Shown: positions 1 through 11,070 of the stretch, in pieces
Numbering within the stretch: position 1 is the first letter of the stretch
Layout of the letters: every line of letters begins with the position of its first letter
Assembly (NCBI GenBank): GCA_037178625.1
Contig: CM074146.1
Span: forward strand, 682,001 to 746,000
Reading direction: 5' to 3'
DNA: 64,000 nt
Source: Skeletonema tropicum
Lineage: Eukaryota > Bacillariophyta > Thalassiosirophyceae > Thalassiosirales > Thalassiosiraceae
Notes under the pieces: model-generated
Told to the model about the DNA's origin: nothing
Database searches by the model: none
Seen by the model: the letters and a program-made list of their open reading frames with translations, nothing else
Translations under genes and position numbers: made by a program

Positions 1-812
1 CAGATAATATTCGTCATTCGCATTATTTTCGGAGGCATGTATCGAATGGATTGAATTTATTCACTTGTGGAAGATTGATCGCATTTTCATTCACACATGG
101 TCTCAAATGGTGTAAATCTTTGATCAAATACTGCAGGGACTTATCCAGAGCTAATTGAAGCAATGAGGCGGTGATGGGCACCTCTTCTTAATCAGGATTG
201 CTCGAGATCAGATGCTTTTTCTCTACGAAAGCCGGTTACACAAATTGGACGTGGTAGATCGAATATATATGCTCAAGGAAACAAGCAGCGAATCTTGCAC
301 CAAACGCCGAAGCTGGGTCTCTTTTGTGTAGTAATGCGCTACGTATCGGGTCGTGCCTTCAATTTCAATCTCGCCTTAGCCTTGTGCAAAATGAATGATC
401 CTTACATGAGTGCTAACGTAATCTGGACCATCTTAGTGTAAATTTACAAGATATCGTCGAAAGGCAAGATGGACGAATGTACGAATGTTGAAACTGTAAG
501 ATAGTAATACAATTCCTAATTACTACTAATTATTGATATTGACCATCCTGTTCGTATACTTGAACTTATGCCTACCTTGTTCGTCATGTTAAGTAGTGGA
601 GTTCTGTCCGTGAGTGGAGAGCTCGTGGATGGAGAGCGAATCGAATTAAAATTTTATTCGAATCGACTGGCGCCAAGACGCTTGGAACGAATGCCTCGAA
701 AATTCTGATGCAAGGAAGATGGTCAAAATCGATCAGCTGATCGTGAGATCGGTCTACGGTGGAAATTAGGTGATTCGCAATATCATTTGATCTTTAATAA
801 TGAAGAATTCAA
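1..812. other. No gene recognised
   Basis: No reading frame longer than about 60 codons and no recognised RNA gene. The stretch is AT-rich and lies downstream of the minus-strand methyltransferase locus. I see nothing else here that I can support. Confidence 0.6.
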
Positions 813-1163
813 CTAATAAGATGCCATACCATCGAGATACCGCTTGACAAGCTCCAAGATTCCTCTCACAGTGTTATTGTGCCTCGAAATGAGAGGCAGC
901 CGAGGGTGGCTAGTTTCGTCATCTCCCTCATCCATGGAAGCGACAATTGAGTGGTCCTCCATCCGTAAATAGGCTTGATCCAACTCATTCACCAAATAGT
1001 CGACATGGTTTTGCAGTACTGTCAGTGTTTCTAGAAAGTATTCATCGTGATAATTTTGTTTTGTTGCTTCATCGCCAGTCATGTGTGCATGATAAAACGC
1101 TTGTTGATCCTCCGGGCTCCGGGGAAAATGTGAATCATAGAGATGAAGAGCAATCAACGTTAG
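813..1163 (-). CDS. Third copy of the methyltransferase C-terminal segment; candidate alternative terminal exon
   Basis: This minus-strand frame repeats the last part of the SET protein at 1510-2907: SPEDQQAFYHAHM, then HVDYLVNELD, then HPRLPLISRHNN and a stop at 813. It has no convincing start of its own. On the minus strand a CAG at 1166-1164 precedes a frame open from 1163 through the homologous region in phase 0. The parent gene carries a donor-like AAG|GTAAGT at the same homologous point (1801|1800). Splicing 1800 to 1163 would keep the frame and swap the C-terminus for a 116-residue variant. It could instead be a decaying partial duplication; transcript data are needed to decide. Confidence 0.4.
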   Translation of the reverse strand, partial: LTLIALHLYDSHFPRSPEDQQAFYHAHMTGDEATKQNYHDEYFLETLTVLQNHVDYLVNELDQAYLRMEDHSIVASMDEGDDETSHPRLPLISRHNNTVRGILELVKRYLDGMASY

Positions 1164-1189
1164 CTGTCGAAATCAATCCTAGTAATCAA

Positions 1190-1480
1190 TTAAGACGCCA
1201 TGACATCAAGATTACGCTGCACAAGCTCAAAGATCTCCCTAACAAAATTATTGTGCCTCAAAATGAGAGGTAATCGAGGATGACGATGGCTGTCTTTCCG
1301 AAATGTTTTCCTCCAACTACTCTCTGATAAGTCATCAAGTTCATTCATCAAATAGTCCACATGTTTCCGTAAAACTGCCAGAGTCTGTGCAAAGTATTGT
1401 TCATGATAGTATTGCTTTGATGCCTCATCACCACTCATGTGAGCCTGATAAAAAGCTTGTTGCTCCTCTGGACTCGTTCC
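1190..1480 (-). CDS. Second copy of the methyltransferase C-terminal segment; candidate alternative terminal exon
   Basis: A second copy of the C-terminal cassette, reading GTSPEEQQAFYQAHMSGDE, then VDYLMNELD, HPRLPLILRHNNFV and a stop at 1190. It starts immediately after an acceptor-like ATTCAG (ending at 1481 on the minus strand). The junction is in phase 0 with the GTAAGT donor at 1800 inside the full gene, so using a 320-nt intron (1481-1800) replaces the parental 96-residue tail with another 96-residue tail. Frame preservation and the intact stop favour use as an alternative exon; a simple duplicated fragment remains possible. Confidence 0.45.
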   Translation of the reverse strand, partial: GTSPEEQQAFYQAHMSGDEASKQYYHEQYFAQTLAVLRKHVDYLMNELDDLSESSWRKTFRKDSHRHPRLPLILRHNNFVREIFELVQRNLDVMAS

Positions 1481-1509
1481 CTGAATTATTTGTCATGATG
1501 CAAAGAGGA

Positions 1510-2907
1510 TCAGGCATACATGTTATCAAGATTCTGTCGAACATTGTCAAAAGTACCCTTGACAAACTCATTATGCCTCATGATGAGTGGTAACCTCGGA
1601 TGACGCCTCTTATCCTGCCCCTGACGAATCTGCATCTCCAACCCAATCCCCAACTCTTCCAACTCATTTAGAATATAATCCACATGACTCGATATCGATT
1701 TGTACGTTTGCGCAAAGTATTGATCATGATACGATGCCTTGGTCCCCTCATCACCCGACATGTGAGCCTGATAAAAGTATTGTTGTTCCTCGGGACTTAC
1801 CTTCAACAACTCATACAGAAGAACGTCCCACACCTCATTACTGATACTCCCATCATTGTAAAAGTACATGGAGTTGGGATATCCCAAATTGAACATTTCC
1901 ATCGTGGGATTTTCAACCACATACTTGCAAAATTTGGCAGCACTACTCTCATCCAAAAATCCATATCGTGCCAATAAATTCGATGGATTGGTGGAATCTC
2001 CGTACGAAAACACCAATGGTTCTCCTGCGCCCACCTCTCTCGTCGAATACACATAACAATTGCCCTCTTCATCATAGGAAATGTCCACATTGGGCTCGGC
2101 ACCATGATTCAAATAATCAGCCATTGGAACTAGAGCCAAATCCCCGCCGGGCAGTTCCATATATCGTGTAAACACTACATTAAATGCCCATTTGGTCACC
2201 TCTTCACTTTGCTTACACTCCTCACTCAAGAACTGTATGTTACTCAACGCCTCTACATACTGTTTATATCGCTTCTTCTCTGCCAGTGCCAATCCAGCCG
2301 CATAGGGAGGCAAACACCCAAAGCAAAAATCCGTCATACTCGCTCCATTCGAGTAATATCGTGGCAGTGAATTCAACCAGTAATACCACGGTGATTGATC
2401 TCCTAGTTCATATTCGACTAGTAGTTTTAAAAAGAGGTAAAATGGTTGATGGTCCGAAAGTAGTAAAGATGATTCGGATCCATACGTTTGAGGGCCAAGT
2501 TCCTGACGGGCAAGTGAGCCTGTAAGTATAACATTCGATGGGATGGATTGTACAGGAGTTGATGCGGCAATGTTTTGATTGGTGATGGAATAGACATCAT
2601 CGTGTGGAGCGGCATCATCTTGTGGTGTGGCGATGAGTTGGAATGTTTCGCCTAGTTGGATGCCGTAGTTGATGGCCCAGTCGGTGAGTGTGATTGTGTC
2701 TCGGGGGGCATTTTCGGATGTGTCGATTGGATATTGAAAAAGGGCGGCTGACGATGGTTGATATGATTTGTGTTGATGAATGTTGGAGGATGATTTGAGT
2801 GGTCGATGAAAGTTGTTGTTGATGGGCGAATGAAAGGCCAATGACGAGGATGTAATGCATGCAACTGCGAGCATTAGCAGTGGGCTGATGGAAGATAGAG
2901 GCGTCAT
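1510..2907 (-). CDS. Plastid-type SET-domain protein lysine methyltransferase (Rubisco LSMT-like)
   Basis: A 465-residue protein resembling the SET plus substrate-binding family of Rubisco large-subunit and SETD3/SETD6-type lysine methyltransferases, which transfer methyl groups from S-adenosylmethionine to protein lysines. The N-terminus has a hydrophobic signal peptide (about residues 5-24) ending SSSLA-FHSP, matching the diatom signal-plus-transit rule with F at +1, so plastid import is likely. SET motifs are clear: ADYLNHGAEPNV at about 263-274, then GAGEPLVFSYGD at about 293-304 with the conserved Tyr at 302, then LLARYGF. The C-terminal helical part (about 370-465) is the portion repeated twice downstream. 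A perfect donor-like GTAAGT encodes V370-S371, so the last segment may be retained intron/exon sequence in one isoform. The substrate is unknown. The gene is otherwise intronless. Confidence 0.8.
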   Translation of the reverse strand: MTPLSSISPLLMLAVACITSSSLAFHSPINNNFHRPLKSSSNIHQHKSYQPSSAALFQYPIDTSENAPRDTITLTDWAINYGIQLGETFQLIATPQDDAAPHDDVYSITNQNIAASTPVQSIPSNVILTGSLARQELGPQTYGSESSLLLSDHQPFYLFLKLLVEYELGDQSPWYYWLNSLPRYYSNGASMTDFCFGCLPPYAAGLALAEKKRYKQYVEALSNIQFLSEECKQSEEVTKWAFNVVFTRYMELPGGDLALVPMADYLNHGAEPNVDISYDEEGNCYVYSTREVGAGEPLVFSYGDSTNPSNLLARYGFLDESSAAKFCKYVVENPTMEMFNLGYPNSMYFYNDGSISNEVWDVLLYELLKVSPEEQQYFYQAHMSGDEGTKASYHDQYFAQTYKSISSHVDYILNELEELGIGLEMQIRQGQDKRRHPRLPLIMRHNEFVKGTFDNVRQNLDNMYA

Positions 2908-2967
2908 GTTGTTGTTGATTGATGTTTGATTATGTTGGCTCGATTCTTTTCAAACTATCATCTTAAG

Positions 2968-3190
2968 CGGCCGGCACGGAGAGCAGCGCAAGCCAAACGT
3001 GATAATATAACAGCCTACGCTTCTTTAATCTCTTTCTGTGATTCTGAAACCACTGTACAATATTTTGACACCAACACAAGGCAAGGAATTGCAGTAAAAA
3101 AAATAATAGTAGACATACAGCGGAACACAACCTCGTGCGTGGAAGTTGATGAGCGGTGAAAAATGAGGCAGGCAAAATTTTGCGGGATGA
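2968..3190. repeat. Dispersed direct repeat, copy 1
   Basis: Starts CGGCCGGCAC and ends AATTTTGCGGGATGAG. The same order of blocks (CTTCTTTAATCTCT, CACCAACACAAGGCAAGG, GAACACAACCTCGTGCGTGG) recurs at 3751-3920 with indels. It sits just upstream of the methyltransferase start, so it may have carried promoter sequence with it. No coding role seen. Confidence 0.75.
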
Positions 3191-3750
3191 GTACTTGGAG
3201 GAAAATTTAAGATGGCCATCTTGATACTACGACACCTTCTCATGCATCACTCATCACCCCAACCCATCAAGCAAGCTAAGATGACAACCATGGCGGAATC
3301 TTCTCTCCTAGCCAGCCGATTGAGGTGATAAGTGGCGTTTTGGAAAGCCCTTGATCTCCTTTATCGGTTAGGCGTATAATGAGCCCGATTGGACGACTTT
3401 CTACAGATCGTCTCGGTCAAAAATGTGTCTAGAAAGTCACCAGCAGCTTGAAATTCGGCTCCGGAGCCCGATTTTCACAAGATATGTCCAAATCATCAAA
3501 TAATTTGACCAAAATACAAATTAATAACCAATTGAAAGCTCTCTTCAAGCCGAATCGATCGGTACCATCATTGCAATCATCACTGCCATCGTTAAATTCG
3601 GAAAAATTGACAATAAACACAGCTCGGCCTCGCAAGCTCGCCCTCACGAAAAAGCGACCACCTTAATCTACCGCATCAATGAACTTAGTTACGGGCGAAA
3701 TCAAACGCTGCGCTGAAGACACTTCTTACAATGGGGCGAATAATTATGGG

Positions 3751-3920
3751 CGGCCGGCACTGAAAGAAGCATGCAGCCAAACCATCAAACTTGATAGCCT
3801 ACTTCTTAATCTCTCTGTGCGATTCTGAACCACTGTAACACCAACACAAGGCAAGGTATTATTGTAGGCAGGGGAACACAACCTCGTGCGTGGAAAATGA
3901 GCAAAATTTTGCGGGATGGA
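3751..3920. repeat. Dispersed direct repeat, copy 2
   Basis: Second, shorter copy of the 2968-3190 repeat in the same orientation. The interval between the copies (about 3340-3600) has no gene. Part of it resembles, in inverted orientation, sequence near 55190-55340 (shared blocks around AATCGATTCGGCTTGAA and CGATTGGTT), indicating an old dispersed repeat. Confidence 0.7.
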
Positions 3921-4567
3921 ATTTTGCGAGAGAGAGGGGGATACCAGAGACAGGACTGAATACCGATGCGATCGTCATCTTGACGTGAAGCAAATGATTA
4001 TCTTATTATGTATTCAAACTTCCATGTTATGTTTCATGTTTCCCATCCGAGCAGCATCACAAAATGCACTTCCTGATAAATTTCATGATCTTCAGTGGGC
4101 GGTGGAGGGAGGAAGAATAGACATATACATATACATAGAGTGGATTTCAATGAGCGCGAACTTACTTTCTTTGCTTAGAATTAGAATGGGCTCCCACCGC
4201 CTACCTTTGATGTCGGTCTCCTATGAATAGATAATAATAGCTGTCTGCTTACTGCATCTCAAAGAGACAATCATTTGTGAGACGAAGGGGAACGAAGATT
4301 CGAATACTTCTGTTATTTTTTGTGCATAGTAGATGCGCATTTACGCTGAGAGAGAGAGACAAAAATGAATACCTCAATACGTGTGTGCTCGATGCAGTCT
4401 CTTGCTTCTCCCAAAAACTAACGTAAGTACTTAACTCAATCCCGGCCGCCGAATTTCAAATTTCCGTTACATCAACACCCCAGCCAGGCCAGGAGTGTGT
4501 GGTCATTGGTCTAACTTTTACCTAGTCATAGAGTATTATTATCTCTTCCGCAATCATTCGTATTATC
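3921..4567. other. Upstream region of the LRR gene
   Basis: No supported gene. A block around 3938-3980 (GATACCAGAGACAGGACTG, then AATACCGAT) is repeated with changes near 10132-10175, on the other side of the LRR gene. The last 100 bases before 4568 are pyrimidine-rich and presumably hold the core promoter and leader; no TATA box stands out. Confidence 0.4.
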
Positions 4568-7500
4568 ATGGACATCACTAATCTCCCCTCCCCCTCCCCC
4601 GCCGCCGAAATGACGGAGACCGAGCGGCGTCGTCATCAAATCATCGAAGAGATGTTGAAGGAAGTCACGGCGGTCAAAAATAATAATCAGTTGGCCGCTT
4701 TTTCGAAGGAGGATCTTATGACAGAGCTATTTGTTCGTTCAGTCAATGAGAGAGTGGCGGGGCGAGACGATGATGCGGCATCCGATCAGCAGTCGAAGTA
4801 TGCAGTCGCCGCCGCTGCAAAGGAGAAGGAAGAATCGGTGGCGAATAATAATAATAAACTACCTCACGAGCAGGACAATGACGAGGATGCCGCCAAGCGA
4901 AAGAGTAAGAAGACCAAACGGTCGGGCGGTGGATTTATTTCGACAATTACGATTATGATGGTCGCATTTGGAATCATGATTTTATCCCTCTCCTTAATTC
5001 ATCAAATTGGTGGGTCGGGGGAGGGAGAAGCTCCTCCAGCATTCGCGCCGTCTGCATCAAGATCTCTTCGTGTTCGTGAAAGGCAAAGGGAACATCTATC
5101 GGATGATGATAATGCGGCATCGCCTGAAGCCGAAGTTATTATGAGTCCATTGCCAGCGTCGATTGGCGATCTGTAGTGTTAGCCTATCCAGCAGATTGCT
5201 TCTAAGCGAATATTGGTGCTATGATAAAGGTGAGCACAGTTCTGAAATCCTCTCAGTGAGCTGAGTTCAAATCCGGGGTGTATCTTAGTTTCGAATCAGG
5301 TGCGATGAATGTGTGATATGGAGCCAAAGACCCAAGGAAACTGGATAAGGCAAGTTTTTTGGGGTTAACCCTTCAGCCCAGCTAGAAGTGGGGCTAACAA
5401 TTTTTTTTTGTAAAAAATAAGATACAGCACGGATTCGAACTCAGCTCAACGAGAGCAGCATTTTAAGCACCTTTACAGGGTAGTTTACCCCTGTGGCGGC
5501 TGAGAAGCAACAATTGGCAATATATTGGATAGGGTAACACTACAGATCGCCGATTGTTGTGTCGCCTCCCGGCACCTCGTCGGTTTCTGCTAGTAACAAT
5601 CATCGTATGAAATTCGACGAATTGAGGTCAGTGACGACATGTTTGGACACGCCCAACTGGGTGGATAGGGATGGCGATGGGTGTGATTATTATGAAGAAA
5701 ATGACGCCTGTTCCTTTGCCGACAATTATGCAGGAGATATGGGACCAGCAACAGAGAATTGCTGCTATTGTGATGGGGGCAGTGTTTCCCTTCCTCCCAC
5801 CAACTCTCCGACAATCACAAACTTTCCAACGAAGTCAGCTACTCCTTCTACCTCTGCGAAAAGTTCTCCATCAAATTCTCCATCTATTTCATCTAATCCG
5901 ACGGAGTTCTGTTTGGACACGTCCAACTGGAAGGATAAAGATGGTGATGGGTGTGATTGGTATGAAGAATATGACGCCTGTTCTTCCGCTGCCTGGAATG
6001 CAGGAGATATGGGTCCAGCAACTACCCACTGCTGCATTTGCCTCCTGCGACTGGGAGGGTCTCGCACTGTAAGTCAGATACATTCTTTAGTTTGAATTTT
6101 GATCATTGTGTGACTAATTCAATTTTTGTCATTCACTGAATCAACTTCAGTGTCGTGAGCATTACAAGTCGACGTGTCAAGACCACTTTGACATTGTGGG
6201 GATCAAAGATGGTGTCATGTCACCATTGTGTGAAGAAGCAGAGTCTTGTTCTTGTGGAGAGCATCATGTTGAAACTGGTTCTTATAATAGGGGAGACCTT
6301 TACACTGTTGGGTTGTATAATGAGTGCAAATGCGACTTTTGGGTGCGTCTTTGCGAAGATATAGGAGTGGGAGAAGCTTGTGATTATGCAGCTGAATATT
6401 GCTGTGGAGATTACTTGTATCTCACAAGAGGATTCGTCTCTCCGAACAGTCCGACGTGTTACTGCAGTTTCTTCAACTATGCTCTGCGTGAATTTGATTA
6501 TATGTTGAAGCCGAAGGCAATGAATACTAGCATAGAGTTCACAAATCGTTGTGATCGATTGGAAGAGGATTTGGTTGACAAGGCCAGCGTCGATGATGAG
6601 AAGACAAGCCTGGAGGCGATATACAATGAAACAGATGGGAAGAAATGGAAAAAGGATGATGGTTGGATGAATGAGACAGTAGATCATTGCCAGTGGTATG
6701 GGATATCTTGCAACGATGACGGACGTATCTCTCGTATTGACTTGAGGGACAACAACCTAGCAGGCCAGTTTCCTGTATACACGCGCAACACAGATACACT
6801 AGGTGGCATTCCTACCGTAGAAAATTATGGGAAGTACCCCAGGTACGGTTTGGCAAATCTTTTCAAGCTCGAGACTGTTGACCTGGCCGGTAACAGGCTC
6901 AAAGGTACAATTGACTATCGTCCACTCTACAATCTTGCTTTTCTTACACATTTTGATGTATCGGGAAACCAGCTCAGTGGAGAGATAAATGCACTTGTCA
7001 CTCCATCAATAGTGCACTCCGACTTTAGCAACAACAACTTCACTTCTATGCGTCGATTCGAAAAGTACAAGGGATCCTACCAGACACTGCGTTTTTGTGA
7101 CGTGAGCAACAATGCCATCCAAATAAATACAACTGACCTCCTCGATAACATCCCGCCCAACATTGAGAAATTCTTTGCACAAAACAATCAAATCTACGGC
7201 AGTTTTCCAGACTCAATAATTGATCTTCCACAGTTGCGTTACTTCAACATATCATCCAACTCTCTCACCGGAAGTCTTCCAGAGTCATTGAACAATCTTC
7301 CACAGCTACAACAATTCGATATATCATCCAACGCCCTCTCCGGGCAGCTACAGGATTTCGCAGGATCCTTTTTGAGTCTCCAGGAGCTTGACTTGTCCAA
7401 CCAAACAATCGGCTTTACGGGATCAATTCCAGAAGAACTAGTAAGATTACAATCCCTCAAGGTATTGAAGCTAGCCGGTAACAAGCTGACAGGCACTATT

Positions 7501-9961
7501 TCACCCTCCATTGGAAACATGGCAGTGCTGGAAATGTGTGATTTGTCCAGCAACCGTCTAAGCAGCACAATTCCTCCCGAGCTTGGACTGCTCGACGGTG
7601 AGTATAGTGTCAGTTATGTCTAGCTGCACGCTGTAGACGAGTCAATTGTGCTAACACTTTGCTGTCATTTATTCACAGGCGTCTTGAAACGCCTTGATTT
7701 GTCTAATAATGCCCTGTCTGGAATTATTCCTTCTCAGATTGGTCAGCTTCAGGGTGCTTCAATCCTCTTGGGAGGTAATCTCTTCTCCAATTCATCTGAA
7801 GTTGCCCCGCTCAGTCTATGTACTTTGCGTACTGTCGACTGTTTCGATTCAGTTAATGACACCACATTGTGTCCAATCGAACGAAACTTCTTGAATGATT
7901 TTTATGAATCGGCCAAGGGTGGAGAGTGGACAGATAGCACCAATTGGATGGATGAATATACGAGCTGCTGTTACTGGTACGGAGTGGCTTGCAATGAGGA
8001 CGCAACTCATGTGACAAAGCTAAAACTTAGCAACAATGGCTTGTCGGGGAGATTGAGTTCGAGCATTGGAAATCTTACTTCCATCGAAGAGTTGGACTTG
8101 AGTGACAATGACATCAAGGTGATGATATGGATATGTGAAGAGTGCATCACATTGTTGACTTTTAAGCATTGACATTGCTAACTCTCATCGAACAACACTG
8201 CTCTTCTTGCAATTCACTCACAGGGATCGATTCCAACACAGATTGGCCTACTTTCCAAACTCACTTATCTGCGTCTTAGTTACAATGCCTTTACCGGAAC
8301 GGCACCTGAAGGCTTGGGAGAGTTGACAAAGCTCCAACTGCTTCAGCTTCAGAGCAACAGGATTACTGAAATGCCTGATATACCACCATTAGACGAGAGC
8401 ATGTTCAACGAATCCACATTTGTCACAGACTGTGGCGTACCATCTGCATTTACAGATCCAATGGATTGTGAACATTGCACCATGTGTTGTGAGTACTAAT
8501 GTGATTGCTCGATTCTCATCACCTCTCTTCACGATACCTCTCACCAACTTTCATCTACATTGACGTCTTTTGCCCCAGGTAACGCAAATGAGGATTGCTA
8601 TCCACAAGTGAAAACACGAGTAGCTAAAATGGGCCTGAACTACGTCACATTTGCCGCTGTTCTCTTTGCTGGTTTCGTTACATTTAGCTGCATGGTCCGC
8701 CTCTTTCTAAATCTAATCAGCAAACATAGGAATCGGGAAAACCCTATTACAAGATCAATTGAAGATAGGCTTGAAGAAGATGACAAGTATGCTTTGAGTA
8801 GAATCGGCAATGATTCAGTATATTCTCACTTTGTAACAGACAAAGCTCTTGGTTGGGTTGTAGCTTTTACTACACTTGGCATACAGGTTGCAATTCTCAT
8901 CTTCTTTGTCATCGCGTCAGAAGCCAAGCTACAAGACGATAAAATCGACATAGAATTCACCTACAAGTGCCCTCGTGACTCAGAAGAGTGCAGAGATACA
9001 GCTGATTTGAATGGTCTTGGCTGGTTTATTTTCTGCATGTTAATGATTGCCCATCTCGGGAAGGACATGATTAATGGATTCAAGTTGATATACCATTCAT
9101 CGGAACGTAGACACTCTCCCGGCTCGAGGATTCGATATTTCATTGGTGGGATAGGCTTGTGTTCTATTACGCTATTCGCCTTATATGTAAGTTGTTGTCG
9201 CAATGACGTCTGTCATATTATCCTTGCTGCTCTTGATGCTGCTTGCTAAAAGTCACTCTGTCACGCTTTACTTTCGCCTCGTTCAGGTTAGTACCGTGTA
9301 CAACAAGGCAATCGCGACAAGCAATACTGATATCATTGCTAATTCAGTCATCGTACTGTTTGTGATGGATTTGGACGAATACATCTTTGCTTCATTGAAT
9401 GCATGGAATGCGAAGTGGACTACACATGCATCTGATTCGGAATCTTCTAGTTCTGATTCAGAAGCAGCAGAAGCGGAAAAGGAAGGCGCAATAGAGGAAA
9501 TGAAGGAGGAAATTGCACTTCAAAAGACTCAGATTGCGTCTCAACAGGAGGAGCTTGGTATTCTACGCTCTCAACAGGAGGAGCTCATGCTTCAGAGAGA
9601 ACAGGTGGCAAGACAAAACGACGAGATTGCAATGCTCCGCGGGATAGTGCAACAAATGCAAGATTCTCTTGCGCAATCTGTCCCTCAAAGTCAAAGTCCG
9701 CCCAGTGAAAGCGTGACTACGCAAACAAGCGGATTGGAAGATGATAGTTCGGAGAGGGGTGCAGGAAAGGACGATTCAGCGGATGAAGGGGAAGACTTTA
9801 ATCAATTACCGATGGATGAGACTGCGTTTGAGATGAGGGAACAAGTCATCGGGACGAGGCGATTAGAATACCCTGTGATGCAGAATGAATTGGAGGAGCC
9901 AAGAGGAGAAGTATTTGAAGATGGTGATGCAGATACATCCGATTCTAACAGCGTCCCTTGA
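4568..9961 (+). CDS. Leucine-rich-repeat multi-pass membrane protein, seven exons
   Basis: Exons by GT-AG junctions and frame: 4568-5172, 5546-6068, 6151-7597, 7679-8118, 8224-8488, 8579-9186 and 9287-9961. They sum to 4563 nt, giving 1520 residues with every junction in frame. Order of parts: a charged cytosolic N-terminus; one membrane segment at about residue 120-145 (ISTITIMMVAFGIMILSLSL); two Cys-containing DGDGCDxYEExDACS modules separated by a Thr/Ser/Pro linker; a Cys-rich part; plant-type LRRs (LSGxIP, e.g. NALSGIIP, NKLTGTI) interrupted by a second cap-like Cys region (CCYWYGVACN); then several membrane segments; and a C-terminal coiled coil rich in Glu and Gln. This looks like a surface receptor or adhesion protein; ligand and output are unknown. 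No kinase domain is present. The first intron is unusual and is listed separately. Confidence 0.85.
5165..5551. mobile_element. Introner-like TIR element forming intron 1 of the LRR gene
   Basis: The ends are inverted repeats of about 25 bp with one mismatch (GGCGATCTGTAGTGTTAGCC against the reverse complement of the right end). The element is flanked by a 4-bp direct repeat GATT (5161-5164 and 5552-5555). Removing the element and one GATT restores an open frame. Its ends also carry splice sites: GTAGTG at 5173 and CTACAG ending at 5545. Splicing them leaves 18 extra nt (six codons) and keeps the frame. Unspliced, the element supplies a TAG at 5174-5176 and truncates the protein after the membrane segment. 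Both arms also hold a tRNA B-box-like stretch (GAGTTCAAATCC; GAGTTCGAATCC on the other strand). Confidence 0.75.
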
Positions 9962-10360
9962 TGTGAGGGTAACAAAATTGCGGAGACATAATGCAGCAGA
10001 GATGTATTGGGATAATTTTATGTCAACTTTTAGATAGCTATACCAATACAACTAGGATGTGTGTGACGCAACCATACCACATCTCAACAGCGCACTGGCC
10101 GTGCCTCTCCCTCGATAGCTGTGACTGGAGGGGTATATCAGAGACAGAACGGAATACCGATCGCTATGGAGAATTCTACATGGACATCGAGTCTCCAGCT
10201 CAACGCCTCTGGATTATTTCTCAAAACTACGACGTACTCTGAATCCAGAACTTAGGAATCCATAGAAATCCTATGTATATAGGTTTTGACCGGACTTCGA
10301 CAAAGCCAACACAATGACCCTTGTACTTCTCAAGAGAACCCGGTTGTGCAAACTTGAGGA
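9962..10360. other. Intergenic
   Basis: No supported gene. Contains the second copy of the short GATACCAGAGACAG-like block shared with about 3940. It presumably holds the LRR gene terminator and the distal promoter of the dioxygenase locus. Confidence 0.4.
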
Positions 10361-10552
10361 TTCCTAATTCTGACACTCCGTGCAATTATTTTCGATCAAC
10401 GAGGTTCTATGTACTACAAGTGCAGTTTCTACTCTAAGTGCAGTTTCTACTCTACTGGTGCTGCTTTCACAAACACAAACACAAACACCGACCACACGAA
10501 CAAACATCAGGAAGCAACAAACAACAACCAACCACGGTCTATCTACAAAAAC

Positions 10553-10693
10553 ATGTCTTCTTCTCCTCCTCAGCCATTCCTTTGCTCCCTTGATGTTGAC
10601 AACATTACTACATCCTTCTTGGATGACGAGAGCAAGCTTCCTCTCATCATCTCGCCCCGACTTGATGACTCGCTCGAGTTTCTTTGCCACTGG
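10553..10693 (+). CDS. Duplicate first exon of the TauD-like dioxygenase
   Basis: Encodes MSSSPPQPF, then LDVDNITTSFLDDES, ending LEFLCHW and followed by GTGAGT, exactly like the first exon at 11071-11211 (45 of 47 residues identical). About 150-190 bp of 5' flank is also shared, so promoter and leader were copied in tandem. The intact ATG, frame and donor mean it could act as an alternative promoter plus first exon spliced to 11405. It has no downstream exons of its own, so otherwise it is a relic. Confidence 0.55.
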
Positions 10694-11070
10694 GTGAGTT
10701 TTTTGTTATGGTCGCACTTTTTGAGACGGGCATCCCAATACATCAAAAAATTGCACTCACACGCACAACGCAAACGAAGCCAACACAATCAATGCCCCAT
10801 GGCATGTATCAAGTATCAAGTATCAAGTATCAACTTCTCAAGCCAACCCGGTTGTGCAAATAAACTTGAAGATTCCTGATTCTATTCTGATACTCCGTGC
10901 AATCTTTTTCGATCACCGATGTTCCATGTACCTACTCCAAGTGCAGTTTATTCCAAGTGCAGTTTATACTGCTTGTGCTGCTTTCACAAACACGAACACA
11001 AACACCGAACACAAATAGACATCAGGAAGCAACAAACAACAACAACCAACCACGCTCTATCTACAAAAAC

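Noticed and set aside
5225..5290. A tRNA gene
   Set aside because: Only a T-arm-like word is present; no acceptor, D-arm or anticodon stem can be paired around it.
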